Assembly (NCBI GenBank): GCA_036172665.1
Contig: CM069871.1
Coordinates: forward strand, 9,238,001-9,302,000
Direction: 5' to 3'
Length of the DNA: 64,000 nt
Source: Prosopocoilus inquinatus
Lineage: Eukaryota; Arthropoda; Insecta; Coleoptera; Lucanidae
Shown: positions 46,101 to 52,441 of the stretch, piece after piece
Position numbering within the stretch: position 1 is the stretch's first letter
How the letters are laid out: each line of letters opens with the position of its first letter
Notes under the pieces: model-generated
What the model saw: the letters and a program-made list of their open reading frames with translations, nothing else
The model's database searches: none
What the model was told of the DNA's origin: nothing
Translations under genes and position numbers: made by a program

Positions 46101-49100
46101 AATTAAGTTTGATTTGGATGTAAGTTTTGTGAATGTTCCCAGCACTCCCCTGCTTACCGTGCCAATCTTCGTCTGGTAGACCTAAATATTGATACGAAGC
46201 TCGCGGAAAGTAGTATAGGATCAGGACAATCAATTCGATCGCCCTGTACACCGTCTACGGATTATAAGTAGTAATTGAATTTTGAGTATGTTTTGATAAA
46301 CAAAATTGTTATAAAAGTAACCTTTAAGTTGAAAATTATATTGATGCATGTTATCTGATTATTTTATTGTACTATAGTAACGAAAGTAACGAGTAACGAA
46401 TACTTTGTAACGGGTACCGAAATCTAAAGTAACGAATACATGCGAGTACAAACTTCTTCGTTACTTTTACAGCACTATGCAAGAATAATGAGATGAAAGG
46501 TTTCTATCAGTGAAGGTCAGGTCGATTTTTCGATCAAGATAACAGCGTAAGGCCAGTGGATTATCTAAATGGCCGAAGACGTACGTTTTTTCTTTGAAAA
46601 CCGGACCTGCGCGCGTTCGTGTCCAGAATTCGAGGCAACTATTGGATTCGTTGGAATTTTTTTTTACTCATATGAGAGTGGCAGTTTCGCGTTCTGACGC
46701 TGTTTAGGGGTCGATAAAAAATCGTGAAAAAAAATTTCGAGTTTGCTTCGAATCGGTCAGCATGCTTCGTCGCTTATCAGATGAAGTGGAGGTGGAAAAT
46801 CATTTCGGTTCGATTTTATGATCCTAGACAGCAGCATAAGACAAGTGCATTCGTTAAAGGGTTGAAGATGTGCTTTCTTGCGTTTGCGCTTTTGCATCCA
46901 GAATTCGTCTTTTATTACTATTTTTTTCAAGGGGGTGCGCATATTATATATTTAGCCCTAGATTCGAGATTTCCTTACTGCGGCACTGGTAAATGTCATC
47001 ACATTTGCAAATCGTTGCAATTTCTACCTCTTCAGGCGAGGCGGCTTCCTTTGTCGGCTGATTTCAAAGCGAACCGCGCTGTTTCCGAAATATTCACGGC
47101 ATTTCCGTTCCGCTATAATTTTTCTTTTGAATTTCATCACATTACCCAACGTTTAACACGCGCTTAAATGCGTGAGAGAGGAACGCTTGGTATTTCAGAG
47201 ATTGTTTTGATTGGTCGATTGTCTGTCTCCCTTGTTAAAGACAGAAAGTAGGGGGATTGTGGTTATATAGTTCTGTGCAGAGCGAGATAATGATTCAGTC
47301 ACTTGGCAAATACCAACATCTTTGGTTGCAGTATGTGACTGTGACAAGACGTTCGACAAAGTTCAATTCCAATCCAAAAATTCCAATTTCTGAACAAACT
47401 AAAGTGGCGCCCATCCCGGGTGATGTACAGGAATTACGCCGAAGTTAAATTCCACGGCAGTAGCGAATAAGAACTGAACCACATAGCCGACGTAATTGAA
47501 AATTAGGGGGTTACCTGAAAATAATAAATTTCGTCTTGGAGTAGGTCGTTGAGGACGTACTCGCGAGCGTCTGGGGGGGCTTCCGCGTCCTGGCACACAT
47601 CCTCGCGCTCGCCTTCTTCCATGTACCAGCAAGAAATCTTGTAGCTCTGGATGACCCCGTTGGAATTCGTGGGTTTATCCCACCTGACAGTCGCGCTTAT
47701 AATCGGCGCCAGACTATGATGTCGACGGTACGTGATGTACGCACGAAGGTTTTCCGGCTCCGACGGTGTGGACGAGGGGGAATGTAGGACGAGGCGAATC
47801 TGGGTCGACGAGCCCCAATACGTGAAAGCCCTCAGTTGCACTTGCATTTCAGAGAACGGAGGCACGACGTGCCAGTATTTGATTGAGGGGGTGGTCGTAG
47901 TTACCTGCACACGCAAAAAGCAAATCACCGGTGCACATCGCACCTGATTAAAATAATCATTACCGGCGGATCCACGATGCCGTTGGATTCGATTTTAATC
48001 TCGTAGAAAACGTCGCCGTAATTAACCCTCTGGACCGGCATCCAGGTGATGTTGAACGACTCCCAACTACCGAGGACTTCCACTGAGTTGACGTCCACGA
48101 TTTCCGGCACTACCGAAATATTATCCAAGGTGACGCTTGTGCTGTCTGCAACGCACAAATGTTACGTTATATCGTGAGGGGGGAATGTGAGGGTGGAGGG
48201 CTTACTTGGAAGAACGTTGAGGGTCGAATCTATGATGTACACCATGTTCAGCCCAGAAAGACTCTTTCCGTTCACGACGGCGATGTTCCCGCCTTCCAGG
48301 TTGCTTATGACCGCGTTCTTGTCGTCTTGCAACCAGAGCAGACGGTTGTTGAAGTAACACAGTGGTCCTTGCATGTCCGGCTTTTGTAAACTGGTGACTT
48401 TCTCATCCAGCGTGCCTTCGAGTTGCATCGACCCGGCCATCGGGGCCCTGAACAAATTCGACCCTTCCGACCCCCGAACTATCCAGTACACGTACTGATG
48501 GTCAATATCGAGGGTCAACCCCATCACTTGTTTCCCGGAAAATAGTTGAGCGCTGTGGTAGATGATGCGCTCGGCTCCGTTGAGGCGCGAGCATTCCACC
48601 GCGTACAAAGTAGACCAGTACAGGTAGGCTTTGATGGGGTCGACTATCAATTCCTTGGCGATGGTCAAAATCGGAAGGGGTTCCTTGTCAACGCCACTGA
48701 GGCTCCCCCTCATTATCTATTATTACATAGTAAAACTGATGGATTAGAATTTGGGGGGTGAAGGGATATGGGGGAGAAGCGCCTTACCAATTGCTGCTTT
48801 GGATTCGACCAATACAATTTCTTGCCGATCCAATCGACCGAAATGCTCCCGACGGAATCGATGTTGGTGAGCTTTCCGTGTCTGTGCGTCGTGATGTTAT
48901 ACCAAAAAATCTGCGACGTGTTCGACACCAAATAGATCTTATCCTCGTACCAAGCCGTATCCGTGAAATAATAATCTTTCATCAGGCTCTGGTGGATGAG
49001 GGTTTCGACGTTTTCGCCGGTCGCATCCGACTTGAGCAATCCCTCGGAGGCAGACCAGAGAATCGTAGGGTGCCTTCCATCTTTGGATATTTTAAGGGAG

Positions 49101-52100
49101 CGTCCCCTAAATTCCGAAGACCAAGGTCCTTTCCCCGAGCTGGTATACGCAGCGGCCTTGATGATATACTCGGTGTCCTCTTTTAAGTTGTGGATGGTGT
49201 ACGACGTCGTGTTGATGTTCTGGTAGGTGTGGATCTCGTTAGTGGTGAGGTCCTTAACTGAGATTTCGTAAGACCAGTTTTGCCAAGCGCCCTTTCCTGA
49301 AAGCCAAAGCGCAAAAATAGCGCAATGGGGGTGGAGGTGATCAAATTTTATTGTTTACCTTGGCCACCTAGTAAATGAGGGGGCTTCCACGTAGTCTTCG
49401 CCCGGTTACTCCCAAAAATCGCCTGCATGGACGTCGGGGGGTTAATAGGAACCGGAACGGGCTGGGAAATCGGCAAGTTGATGATCACCTTCAAGTAACT
49501 CTCCTTCATCAACGCGTTAAACGAATTGTGGAAGTAAATCTCGTCGTTTGGATGGTACTCCTCGAAGAACACCTGGTTCCCGTCGGTCCAATAAAACTTC
49601 TTATTCGCCGTGGCGATCGAGATGACCTTCTGCAAGATCGAGTTTCTAATTTTAGGCCTGGCGTCGCTCACTTCTTTCCTGCGAGCAATTCGGAAGATGA
49701 TTGATTACTTTGGGTCGCCTTTTTTGCTGAAATTACCAACACCTACCCATCCAGGGAAACCGAGTTGACGGTCTTGTTGTTTTGGTTCGAGACGAGCAAC
49801 AGGAAGTTCGTGTGGTCCACGATGAACGCTCCCAAATTCGGCTCGGAAAAAATCAGTTCCGGTTTGATTTCGTGCTTGATTCCGTTGCTGATGTCGGCCA
49901 GGTCTAAACGATACAGCCCGCTCTTGTTGCCGTCGTGTATGATCCAAAATAAATACCTGGGGGCGCCCCAATTTTTTTTTTTGTTCTGTTTCTTTTTGAT
50001 TGACGAAGTTTGGTTTGATAACTTACCCGTTGTAAGAGTCGACTTCTATGTGGTGTGGTTTGATGGTGAGGCCGGCGACGGCGACGGTGAGCCCCCGGCC
50101 GTCCAATCCGCAACGCGTCACCGTCCACATCTTCCGCTCGTAATTCACCTCGCCCAGAATATACAATTGCTCGTTCAACCAATCAATGGATAGGTCCAGG
50201 GGGTGAAAGGCGAGCTGATTCGGCGAGAGGATTGCGGTTTTGCGGAAATTTGCTTCCCTTGACAAGGGCATCCTGTAGATGTATCTATCCGAGTCGGATA
50301 TGAAGAGCAAATTGTATTTGACGTGAATCGCAACGCCTGTAAAACAAGGAGGGGTGGTAAAATAATTACAACAGCACATCTAATAGCCACCTTTGATTTT
50401 GACATGGTGCTCCGTGTAGTATAAAGTGACCGGTTCGTCCATGATATCCACCCCTTGCTCAACGATTTCATGCTCGGTTCCGATTATTAAGACGGGGCCT
50501 TGAGTGTCTTTCACTGCAATTTCAGGTGAATTAAAATGGGGCGTGGATGTCGGAGAGGGGGACGTACCTGCTGATTCTCTTGGAGTCCGAACCACGTAAT
50601 AAGCAGCAGGGCCGGTGCCAACCCCGTTGCTCATGCTAATCGAAACGTTATACCTTTTGCCCGGTTTCAACGAGGTGAACATGTAAAAGTTTTTTTCCGC
50701 CGGTATGTCCTGCACAAACAATTTGGGGTAATGAAAGATGGGGGGCGAAATTATTAAAACAAAAGAAGACACAAAGCTACAAAAGCGTTGGGAAACATAA
50801 ACATAAACAGAGGAGAAGGCATGCTGGTTGTTAGTCGAGACAGGACCATCAAACACCATGAGGATTTATTTAGATTTGCTTTAAAAGTATAAAGGTGCGG
50901 GGGAAGTCAAGAAGTGCATTATTTCATTATTATTTTTTTTTTTTTGATGAAGGAAGCGCAAGTTGAGAACGCAAGTGGTTTTTATTGAGAGAGGGGGCAG
51001 CGCAGGGGGGGACGGGCAAAGAAATTTGATTGAATCCGTCAAACCTTGAGGGCGGAATAACTTGAGATGTCGTTATCTGTAATGCGCACCACATAGGAAA
51101 GGATAGGGCCGTTTGGAAAGGGACCGGGTTCCCAGCTAACACTGATGCGGGTGCAATCCACGGGTACCGCTCGTACACTAGATGGGGGTGAGATTGGAAC
51201 CCCGGCCGGTAGAGTCATGATGACGACGCTCTGCGCTGACGTGACGTGCTCCGTCGATTGGAACAGTATTATGGCCACCCTGAACTACAAAAGACAAAAA
51301 AAAAAACATGCCATTACAGGCTTCTTTTATTTTGGTTAACCCCCAGTCCATCGCTTTGTCAATTAGGTCTCCCTATTTGTCAATTTATTTTTTAGTTTAA
51401 GAAAAATATCAAGTAGGAGAGAGAGTCATTTGACAAATCAGTCTTTTCCTTTTGGTTTTCCCCTTTTGTCAATATTGGCTGCGGTAAGTGTACGGCCAAA
51501 CTAGTCAGACTAAACCACGTGATCAGTTTTTCCAATTGCTGATTGATCAGGTGGTTTGGTCCGACCGTTTACTTGGCGATCTCGTGTATTTTGGACCACT
51601 GACTTAACTCAACCCATGTTTCTCAATTTTGTCAAATAATGACTTTCCTACTTGACACAAGACTTGACATTTCCGAAGCCAGGAAATAAACTGACCAATA
51701 GGGAAACTTAATTGGCGAAAGGGGAAAACCAAAAGGAAGAAACTGGAACGATGCTAGAGAAAGTAATTTCGCTCACCCTGTATTTGGTGTAGGGCTGCAA
51801 GTTATTCACGGTGAAAATGGTGTCGTTTAACCCGAGTGACTGGTTCTTGTAGAACTGCCAGCTGGCCGAGTGCTCCTCGTATTTCCACTGGACCAAGTAC
51901 TTCAGCCCCGGCACGTCGGGCTTCTTGTAGTTCCATTCCAGTTTTAGGGAATTCGAAGTTAGGGAATCCGCCACCAAGGCAGGCGGTGGGGGAGTCCCCA
52001 AGTAAGAGCGCAACTGGGAGATGTAAATGGTGACTGCGTCGTTGCATCCCATCACGCAATACAGCTGCTTGGCTGATAGTATGTTGGTGGTATTCTGGAA

Positions 52101-52222
52101 AAGGACCGTCGATCTTAACTTTGCTGAGCTCAAAGAGCGAAAGGGTTTGGTGGTTTACTTACGCAGGCGGACATGCAGGTTGAATTCAGGGCTTTCCCCC
52201 AAAGACTGCATCCTGATTCACA
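18860..52222 (-). CDS. sev: Sevenless/ROS1 orphan-type receptor tyrosine kinase, 24 exons, 5' exon missing
   Basis: Twenty-four exons on the minus strand join in phase to 2,399 residues plus a stop, close to the size of Drosophila Sevenless and human ROS1. Order: a cysteine-rich start, fibronectin III domains, YWTD-type beta-propeller repeats (LYWSNP, LYWVEAD, LYWTNST), more fibronectin III domains, one transmembrane helix near residues 1887-1910, and a tyrosine kinase. The kinase has the G loop GSGAFGEV, VAVK, HRDLACRN near 2107, DFGLARDIYKNDYY near 2131 and RWMAPE, all catalytic residues intact. Sevenless specifies the R7 photoreceptor after binding Boss and signals through Ras. Introns of 3.9, 6.3 and 13.0 kb hold repeats and one nested gene. 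The signal-peptide exon lies upstream of 52222 and was not identified. The ROS1-type identity is firm; functional equivalence is inferred. Confidence 0.95.
19355..19411 (-). CDS. sev: sev exon: 57-nt tail exon
   Basis: A tiny exon between a TTTTGCAG acceptor and an AG/GTAAAT donor encodes FEGVSNQSYFQDFNHNNS. It joins in phase on both sides. Confidence 0.75.
19412..19518. repeat. Short sev intron with a TGTCA microsatellite
   Basis: The pentanucleotide TGTCA is repeated several times near 19459-19490. Confidence 0.6.
19519..19673 (-). CDS. sev: sev exon: end of kinase C-lobe
   Basis: It encodes HDLMLLCWSYEAERRPTF, the conserved final kinase subdomain with the CW and RRPTF motifs, then a serine-rich linker. 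The donor is GTAAGT. The first base completes the codon split by the 6.3-kb intron. Confidence 0.93.
21500..22540 (+). repeat. About 185-bp satellite, second array inside the sev intron
   Basis: The anchor ACTTCAAT recurs near 21629, 21813, 21997 and 22179, spacing 182-184 bp, with the same modules as the array at 16840-17700. It is bounded on both sides by the CTTCATTTGCTTG family, suggesting it was inserted into it. Confidence 0.8.
22915..23600. other. Low-repeat, higher-GC island in the sev intron
   Basis: This stretch is free of the surrounding repeats and richer in G and C. It holds no convincing exon. An intronic regulatory element is possible but nothing decisive is seen. Confidence 0.3.
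25991..26421 (-). CDS. sev: sev exon: kinase catalytic and activation loops
   Basis: It encodes HFVHRDLACRNCLV, then IGDFGLARDIYKNDYY and LPVRWMAPESL, SDVWAFGVLLWEIMTLGQQP and CPEIL. The DIYKNDYYRK activation loop is typical of the ROS1/ALK/insulin receptor group. The donor is GTGAGT. Confidence 0.95.
26494..26688 (-). CDS. sev: sev exon: kinase N-lobe, alpha-C to hinge
   Basis: It encodes TLRKGASDQEKTEFLQEAQL with the alpha-C glutamate, then KHILQLLGVCLD and IIMELMEGGDLLTYLRSSR across the hinge. It ends in phase 0 at a GTGAGA donor. The following intron (26422-26493) is 72 nt and has no stop in this frame. Confidence 0.94.
26744..26855 (-). CDS. sev: sev exon: kinase ATP-binding loop
   Basis: It encodes DQITLMKFLGSGAFGEVFEG and ends VAVK with the ATP-anchoring lysine. 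The downstream intron (26689-26743) is only 55 nt. Confidence 0.95.
26880..27440. repeat. Purine-rich repeats in a sev intron
   Basis: The plus strand is almost all A and G, with two related units of about 240 bp (AGGCCATGAAGAAAAAAAG near 27084 and AGACCATGAAGAAAAAAAGG near 27317). Open frames here are low-complexity artefacts. Confidence 0.7.
27477..27663 (-). CDS. sev: sev exon: juxtamembrane segment
   Basis: It encodes KWNCKKNKKSQHVIAPIRGP and continues to EITLLPHIRR, leading into the kinase domain. The basic start fits a stop-transfer sequence after the membrane helix. Acceptor TTGTAG, donor GTAGGT. Confidence 0.88.
27722..27943 (-). CDS. sev: sev exon: last fibronectin III strands and transmembrane helix
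   Basis: It encodes the end of a fibronectin III domain (FRYAFRALALNDYGWSDPSE), then a hydrophobic helix MLILVAICIPLSIVVALLIC. This is the only membrane span of the receptor. Confidence 0.92.
28095..28331 (-). CDS. sev: sev exon: fibronectin III domain
   Basis: It encodes PSPPGKPEVRFVSGNESKVW and WEPSRENGSPIILYKLEGMK, the typical tryptophan and PIxxY pattern of a fibronectin III repeat. Confidence 0.92.
28401..29006 (-). CDS. sev: sev exon: two fibronectin III domains
   Basis: It encodes PSEPQNITVTVLNPTLVRVT and WLPPKEFNGDTIYYEIHW, then a second domain with NITVINYTAYTLQAKWNVS. NESYLVWVRAY is a classic fibronectin III G-strand region. It follows the 13-kb intron. Confidence 0.93.
29440..30370. 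repeat. Purine-rich low-complexity block in the 13-kb sev intron
   Basis: The plus strand is dominated by A and G, with recurring GAAGTTGAAGGTAAAGAAG and CATTTGAAAATC phrases. It faces a CTT-rich block at 30600-32500 of opposite strand bias. Confidence 0.65.
30561..30599 (-). ncRNA. Hammerhead-like core, probably degenerate
   Basis: Minus strand reads CTGAGGA (30593-30599), a CCTT/AAGG stem with TTAT loop, then GAAAC (30567-30571). This is the order of a hammerhead core, but stem II is irregular and no clear cleavage triplet follows. Confidence 0.35.
30600..32500. repeat. About 450-bp tandem repeats rich in CTT
   Basis: AAATTAATCTTGTTTAAAAG starts near 30746, 31201 and 31650, spacing 455 and 449 bp. 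Later, decayed copies run to about 32500. Each unit has ACGTTTTGGCCTTTATTACG, GATATCCTGTCGG and TTCTTCTTC runs. Frames inside are low-complexity by-products. Confidence 0.85.
32740..33480. repeat. About 212-bp tandem repeats, three units
   Basis: The anchor CAGACTATGGCCAGATT occurs near 32795, 33068 and 33280. The last two units, 212 bp apart, are nearly identical; the first has an extra 60 bp. Units include CCCCCCAAACTATTTTTGTG and CGGAAGGTGAAACTGCAC. Confidence 0.88.
33880..33950. repeat. GC-rich GCC/TCC trinucleotide stretch
   Basis: GCCGCCGCCGCCGTCGCC followed by CTCCTCCTCCACC lies upstream of the nested gene, unusual against the AT-rich background. Confidence 0.6.
34136..34141 (+). promoter_or_regulatory. 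E-box upstream of the nested secreted-peptide gene
   Basis: CACGTG lies 83 nt before the TATA box, in a locally GC-richer segment. It is a candidate bHLH site only. Confidence 0.3.
34219..34227 (+). promoter_or_regulatory. TATA box of the nested secreted-peptide gene
   Basis: TATATAAAA lies 118 nt before the ATG. Transcription would start near 34250, just where the sequence AGATTATCACAGACA lies. Confidence 0.65.
34345..34572 (+). CDS. Small secreted Gly/Pro-rich peptide, nested in the sev intron
   Basis: A single-exon frame of 75 residues. It starts with a signal peptide MQLARVLLCLVSILIAGFLQ and a likely cut after VQG. The mature peptide, about 52 residues, has no cysteines. It is rich in glycine, proline and asparagine (NDPRNNRGPILFPPAPP, then GASGYGFVKPGGVGIYQAY). 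TATA box, leader and poly(A) signal frame it on the strand opposite to sev, so it is an independent gene in the 13-kb intron. I do not recognise the family. Composition fits a linear antimicrobial peptide, a cuticle-type peptide or a neuropeptide-like precursor; no dibasic processing site supports the last. Confidence 0.82.
   Translation: MQLARVLLCLVSILIAGFLQVQGHASYNAVNDPRNNRGPILFPPAPPAKGTSGVIPGASGYGFVKPGGVGIYQAY
34746..34751 (+). terminator. Poly(A) signal of the nested gene
   Basis: AATAAA lies 173 nt past the stop codon. Confidence 0.65.
34780..35860. repeat. Intronic stretch with a diverged duplication
   Basis: Segments near 35410-35550 and 35630-35780 share AAAACATTGTTTTTA, CTGGAA, CAATAGAT and ATTATTATTTAA phrases in the same order. 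No gene recognised. Confidence 0.5.
35868..35998. repeat. 130-bp foldback element
   Basis: TTTGTTAAAATTAAATTT and GGCATGTCAAAA on the left pair with TTTTGACATGC and AAATTTAGTTTTAACAAA on the right. It is a small MITE-like palindrome. Confidence 0.7.
36000..39500. other. Intronic stretch without recognised gene
   Basis: Mostly unique AT-rich sequence of the 13-kb sev intron. Short frames lack signal peptides, domains or splice support. Confidence 0.45.
39540..41040. repeat. About 190-bp tandem array with CTCGCGACATCACACG anchor
   Basis: The GC-containing anchor CTCGCGACATC (or a close variant) occurs near 39725, 39919, 40428, 40614, 40817 and 41022; one copy near 40248 has lost part of it. 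Between anchors lie TTAATTTAATTAATTGAGTT, a GAACTCAATTTTTCCCAG block and TTTAAATAAGAAAAAAA. Spacing is about 182-205 bp where intact. Confidence 0.87.
41317..41456 (-). mobile_element. tRNA-derived SINE, copy 1
   Basis: Minus strand carries an A-box-like TTTAGTTCAGTGG (41433-41445) and a B box GGGTTCAAATCC (41390-41401), spaced as in a tRNA. A tail follows with GACAGAATTTTCT, GTCAGTGTTTCCTC and TTTATATTAATTTAT. The tRNA cloverleaf is not complete, so it is a SINE head rather than a functional tRNA. Confidence 0.7.
41507..41580 (+). mobile_element. tRNA-derived SINE, copy 2 (5' truncated)
   Basis: It starts at the B box (CGGGTTCAAATCTC) and repeats the same tail (GACAGAATTTTTCTGTC, TTAGTGTTTCCTCC, TTTATATTAATTTAT). 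It faces copy 1 head to head across about 50 bp. Confidence 0.68.
41785..41960 (+). mobile_element. Second tRNA-like SINE head
   Basis: Plus strand has an A-box-like TGGCCAAAGCGG (41819-41830) and a B box GGTTCGAGTCC (41855-41865). A minus-strand B-box-like GGTTCGAGTCT lies at 41788-41798. No full cloverleaf can be drawn. A different family from the 41.4-kb pair. Confidence 0.5.
42023..42906 (-). CDS. sev: sev exon: beta-propeller blade and fibronectin III domain
   Basis: It encodes KLYWVEADQNHQNRLMQCNT, a cysteine pair (PCNCPIYP, GCYCEVI) and LYWTNSTLGLVYTLKRSGG, all of the propeller. A fibronectin III domain follows (NITVSLIRETAHSLILKMP). Near its end an alternating Asn-Glu run, coded by an AATGAG-type repeat at about 42068-42117, sits in a loop. 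Confidence 0.93.
43184..43653 (-). CDS. sev: sev exon: beta-propeller repeats
   Basis: It encodes PTLLVASTDSIFIQDID, then ENKLFWLNDMKELFVYNI and VDWLERSLYYVQANGD, the typical blades of a YWTD-type propeller. It starts in phase 0 as VQAFTNSAGPS, finishing a fibronectin III strand. Confidence 0.92.
44712..45992. mobile_element. Non-autonomous hAT element 2, nested in element 1
   Basis: Ends CAGGGTTGCCAG and CTGGCAACCCTG are perfect inverted repeats. Flanks ATCAACTT (44704-44711) and ATCAACTG (45993-46000) match at 7 of 8 bases, a target duplication. The interior is AT-rich with two internal copies of a TCGTCTTTTGT...CCGTTAGCT unit about 285 bp apart. The long open frames inside are low-complexity. 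Confidence 0.85.
46013..46249. mobile_element. Palindromic MITE (Tc1/mariner-like) nested in hAT element 1
   Basis: Both ends read TACAGGGCGATC inward, with flanking TA. Arms of about 70 bp match, including TTGATTGTCCTGATCC and CTTTCCGCGAGCTTCG. 237 bp, no coding capacity. Confidence 0.85.
46486..47514. other. sev intron remainder, no gene recognised
   Basis: A 147-codon open frame at 46724-47167 has no domain, no splice support and a composition unlike the exons; I treat it as chance. Confidence 0.45.
47515..47904 (-). CDS. sev: sev exon: fibronectin III domain
   Basis: 130 codons in phase 0 on both sides, starting VTTTTPSIKYWHVVPPFSE and including PSEPENLRAYITYRRHH and WDKPTNSNGVIQSYKISCW, ending DEIYYFQ. 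Confidence 0.92.
47964..48145 (-). CDS. sev: sev exon: fibronectin III domain, first half
   Basis: It encodes SVTLDNISVVPEIVDVN and GSWESFNITWMPVQRVNYGD, ending VDPP before a GTAATG donor. It continues in phase into the next exon. Confidence 0.9.
48206..48716 (-). CDS. sev: sev exon: beta-propeller repeats
   Basis: It starts IMRGSLSGVDKEPLPIL after a TAATAG acceptor. It encodes IVDPIKAYLYWSTLYAVECS, LDIDHQYVYWIVRGSEGSN and FNNRLLWLQDDKNAVISN, consecutive propeller blades. Confidence 0.93.
48788..49296 (-). CDS. sev: sev exon: fibronectin III end and propeller start
   Basis: It encodes GAWQNWSYEISVKDLTTNE and TEYIIKAAAYTSSGKGPWS of a fibronectin III domain. Propeller sequence follows with TILWSASEGLLKSDATGEN and VDWIGKKLYWSNPKQQL. 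Confidence 0.93.
49359..49678 (-). CDS. sev: sev exon: propeller end and fibronectin III start
   Basis: It encodes ATANKKFYWTDGNQVFFEEY of the last blade. After a proline-rich linker (SQPVPVPINPPTS) a fibronectin III start MQAIFGSNRAKTTWKPP follows. Confidence 0.92.
49747..49956 (-). CDS. sev: sev exon: beta-propeller blade
   Basis: It encodes YLFWIIHDGNKSGLYRLDLA and NFLLLVSNQNNKTVNSVSLD. Donor GTAGGT, acceptor CCCCCAG; both phases fit the neighbours. Confidence 0.9.
50027..50336 (-). CDS. sev: sev exon: beta-propeller blades
   Basis: It encodes LLFISDSDRYIYRMPLSREA and LSIDWLNEQLYILGEVNYE, typical YWTD-type blade motifs, ending HHIEVDSYNG. Confidence 0.92.
50391..50513 (-). CDS. sev: sev exon: linker into the first propeller
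   Basis: Short exon encoding KDTQGPVLIIGTEHEIVEQG, the first strand of a propeller, ending VKIKG. The donor is an unusual GTGGCT, but the phases on both sides fit. Confidence 0.82.
50568..50709 (-). CDS. sev: sev exon: fibronectin III C-terminal half
   Basis: It encodes DIPAEKNFYMFTSLKPGKRY and NVSISMSNGVGTGPAAYYVV, the last strands of a fibronectin III domain. Confidence 0.9.
51045..51284 (-). CDS. sev: sev exon: end of first and start of second fibronectin III domain
   Basis: 80 codons in phase 0. I use the acceptor TTTTGTAG, which gives KYR joined to FRVAIILFQSTEHVTSAQS, the usual YRFRV pattern. A nearer AG would break the frame. The second domain begins PISPPSSVRAVPVDCTRISV and WEPGPFPNGPILSYVVRI. 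The donor GTTTGA is weak. Confidence 0.87.
51367..51752. repeat. Imperfect inverted repeat in a sev intron
   Basis: CCTTTTGGTTTTCCCCTTTT near 51450 pairs with AAAGGGGAAAACCAAAAGG near 51719. A central pair AACCACGTGATCAG and CTGATCAGGTGGTT lies between. A MITE-like foldback fills the intron. Confidence 0.6.
51777..52094 (-). CDS. sev: sev exon: cysteine-rich segment and first fibronectin III domain
   Basis: 106 codons in phase 0: NTTNILSAKQLYCVMGCNDA, then PPPPALVADSLTSNSLKLEW and GLKYLVQWKYEEHSASWQFY. The order of cysteines followed by a VQWKY fibronectin III domain matches the ROS1 N-terminus. Confidence 0.92.
52163..52222 (-). CDS. sev: sev exon: N-terminal cysteine-rich segment
   Basis: 20 codons in phase 0 between a TTTTGCAG acceptor and a GTAAGT donor, encoding CESGCSLWGKALNSTCMSAC. 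It is the most upstream exon I can support; at least one exon with the signal peptide must lie beyond. Confidence 0.85.
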
Positions 52223-52270
52223 CTGCAAAAGAAGAAAAATGGGCATAATGTAGTATCAACCCTTCAACTA

Positions 52271-52441
52271 GTTTTCCTGCTTTGGAGATTTGGAGAATTG
52301 GAGAATTGTATATTTAGGGATTCCTCACATTGGCTTTTTTAGCGTCGTTCACTGGACGAAAGTTATTGGTTATCGTTGATCACGTGATAATGAAAACCAA
52401 TAGCGGCAATCCCCAAATACCCAATCTTCCAAGCAGGAAAA
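52271..52441. repeat. Small foldback element upstream of the sev exons
   Basis: TTTTCCTGCTTTGGA on the left pairs with TCCAAGCAGGAAAA on the right. An inner pair is ATTGGTTATCG with TGAAAACCAAT around TGATCACGTGA. Confidence 0.6.

Larger units (their letters stand above)
44038..46477. mobile_element. Non-autonomous hAT element 1 (outer)
   Basis: Ends read TAGTGCTATTGTAAA on the left and TTTTACAGCACTA on the right. Subterminal arms rich in GTAACG/CGTTAC repeats follow. A perfect 8-bp target duplication TGCAAGAA flanks it (44030-44037 and 46478-46485), as expected for hAT. 2,440 bp with two other elements inside; no transposase frame seen. Confidence 0.9.

Noticed and set aside
51274..51279. 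Acceptor TTCAG at 51280-51281 for the second fibronectin exon
   Set aside because: It breaks the phase with the upstream exon. The acceptor five bases earlier keeps frame and restores a YRFRV motif.
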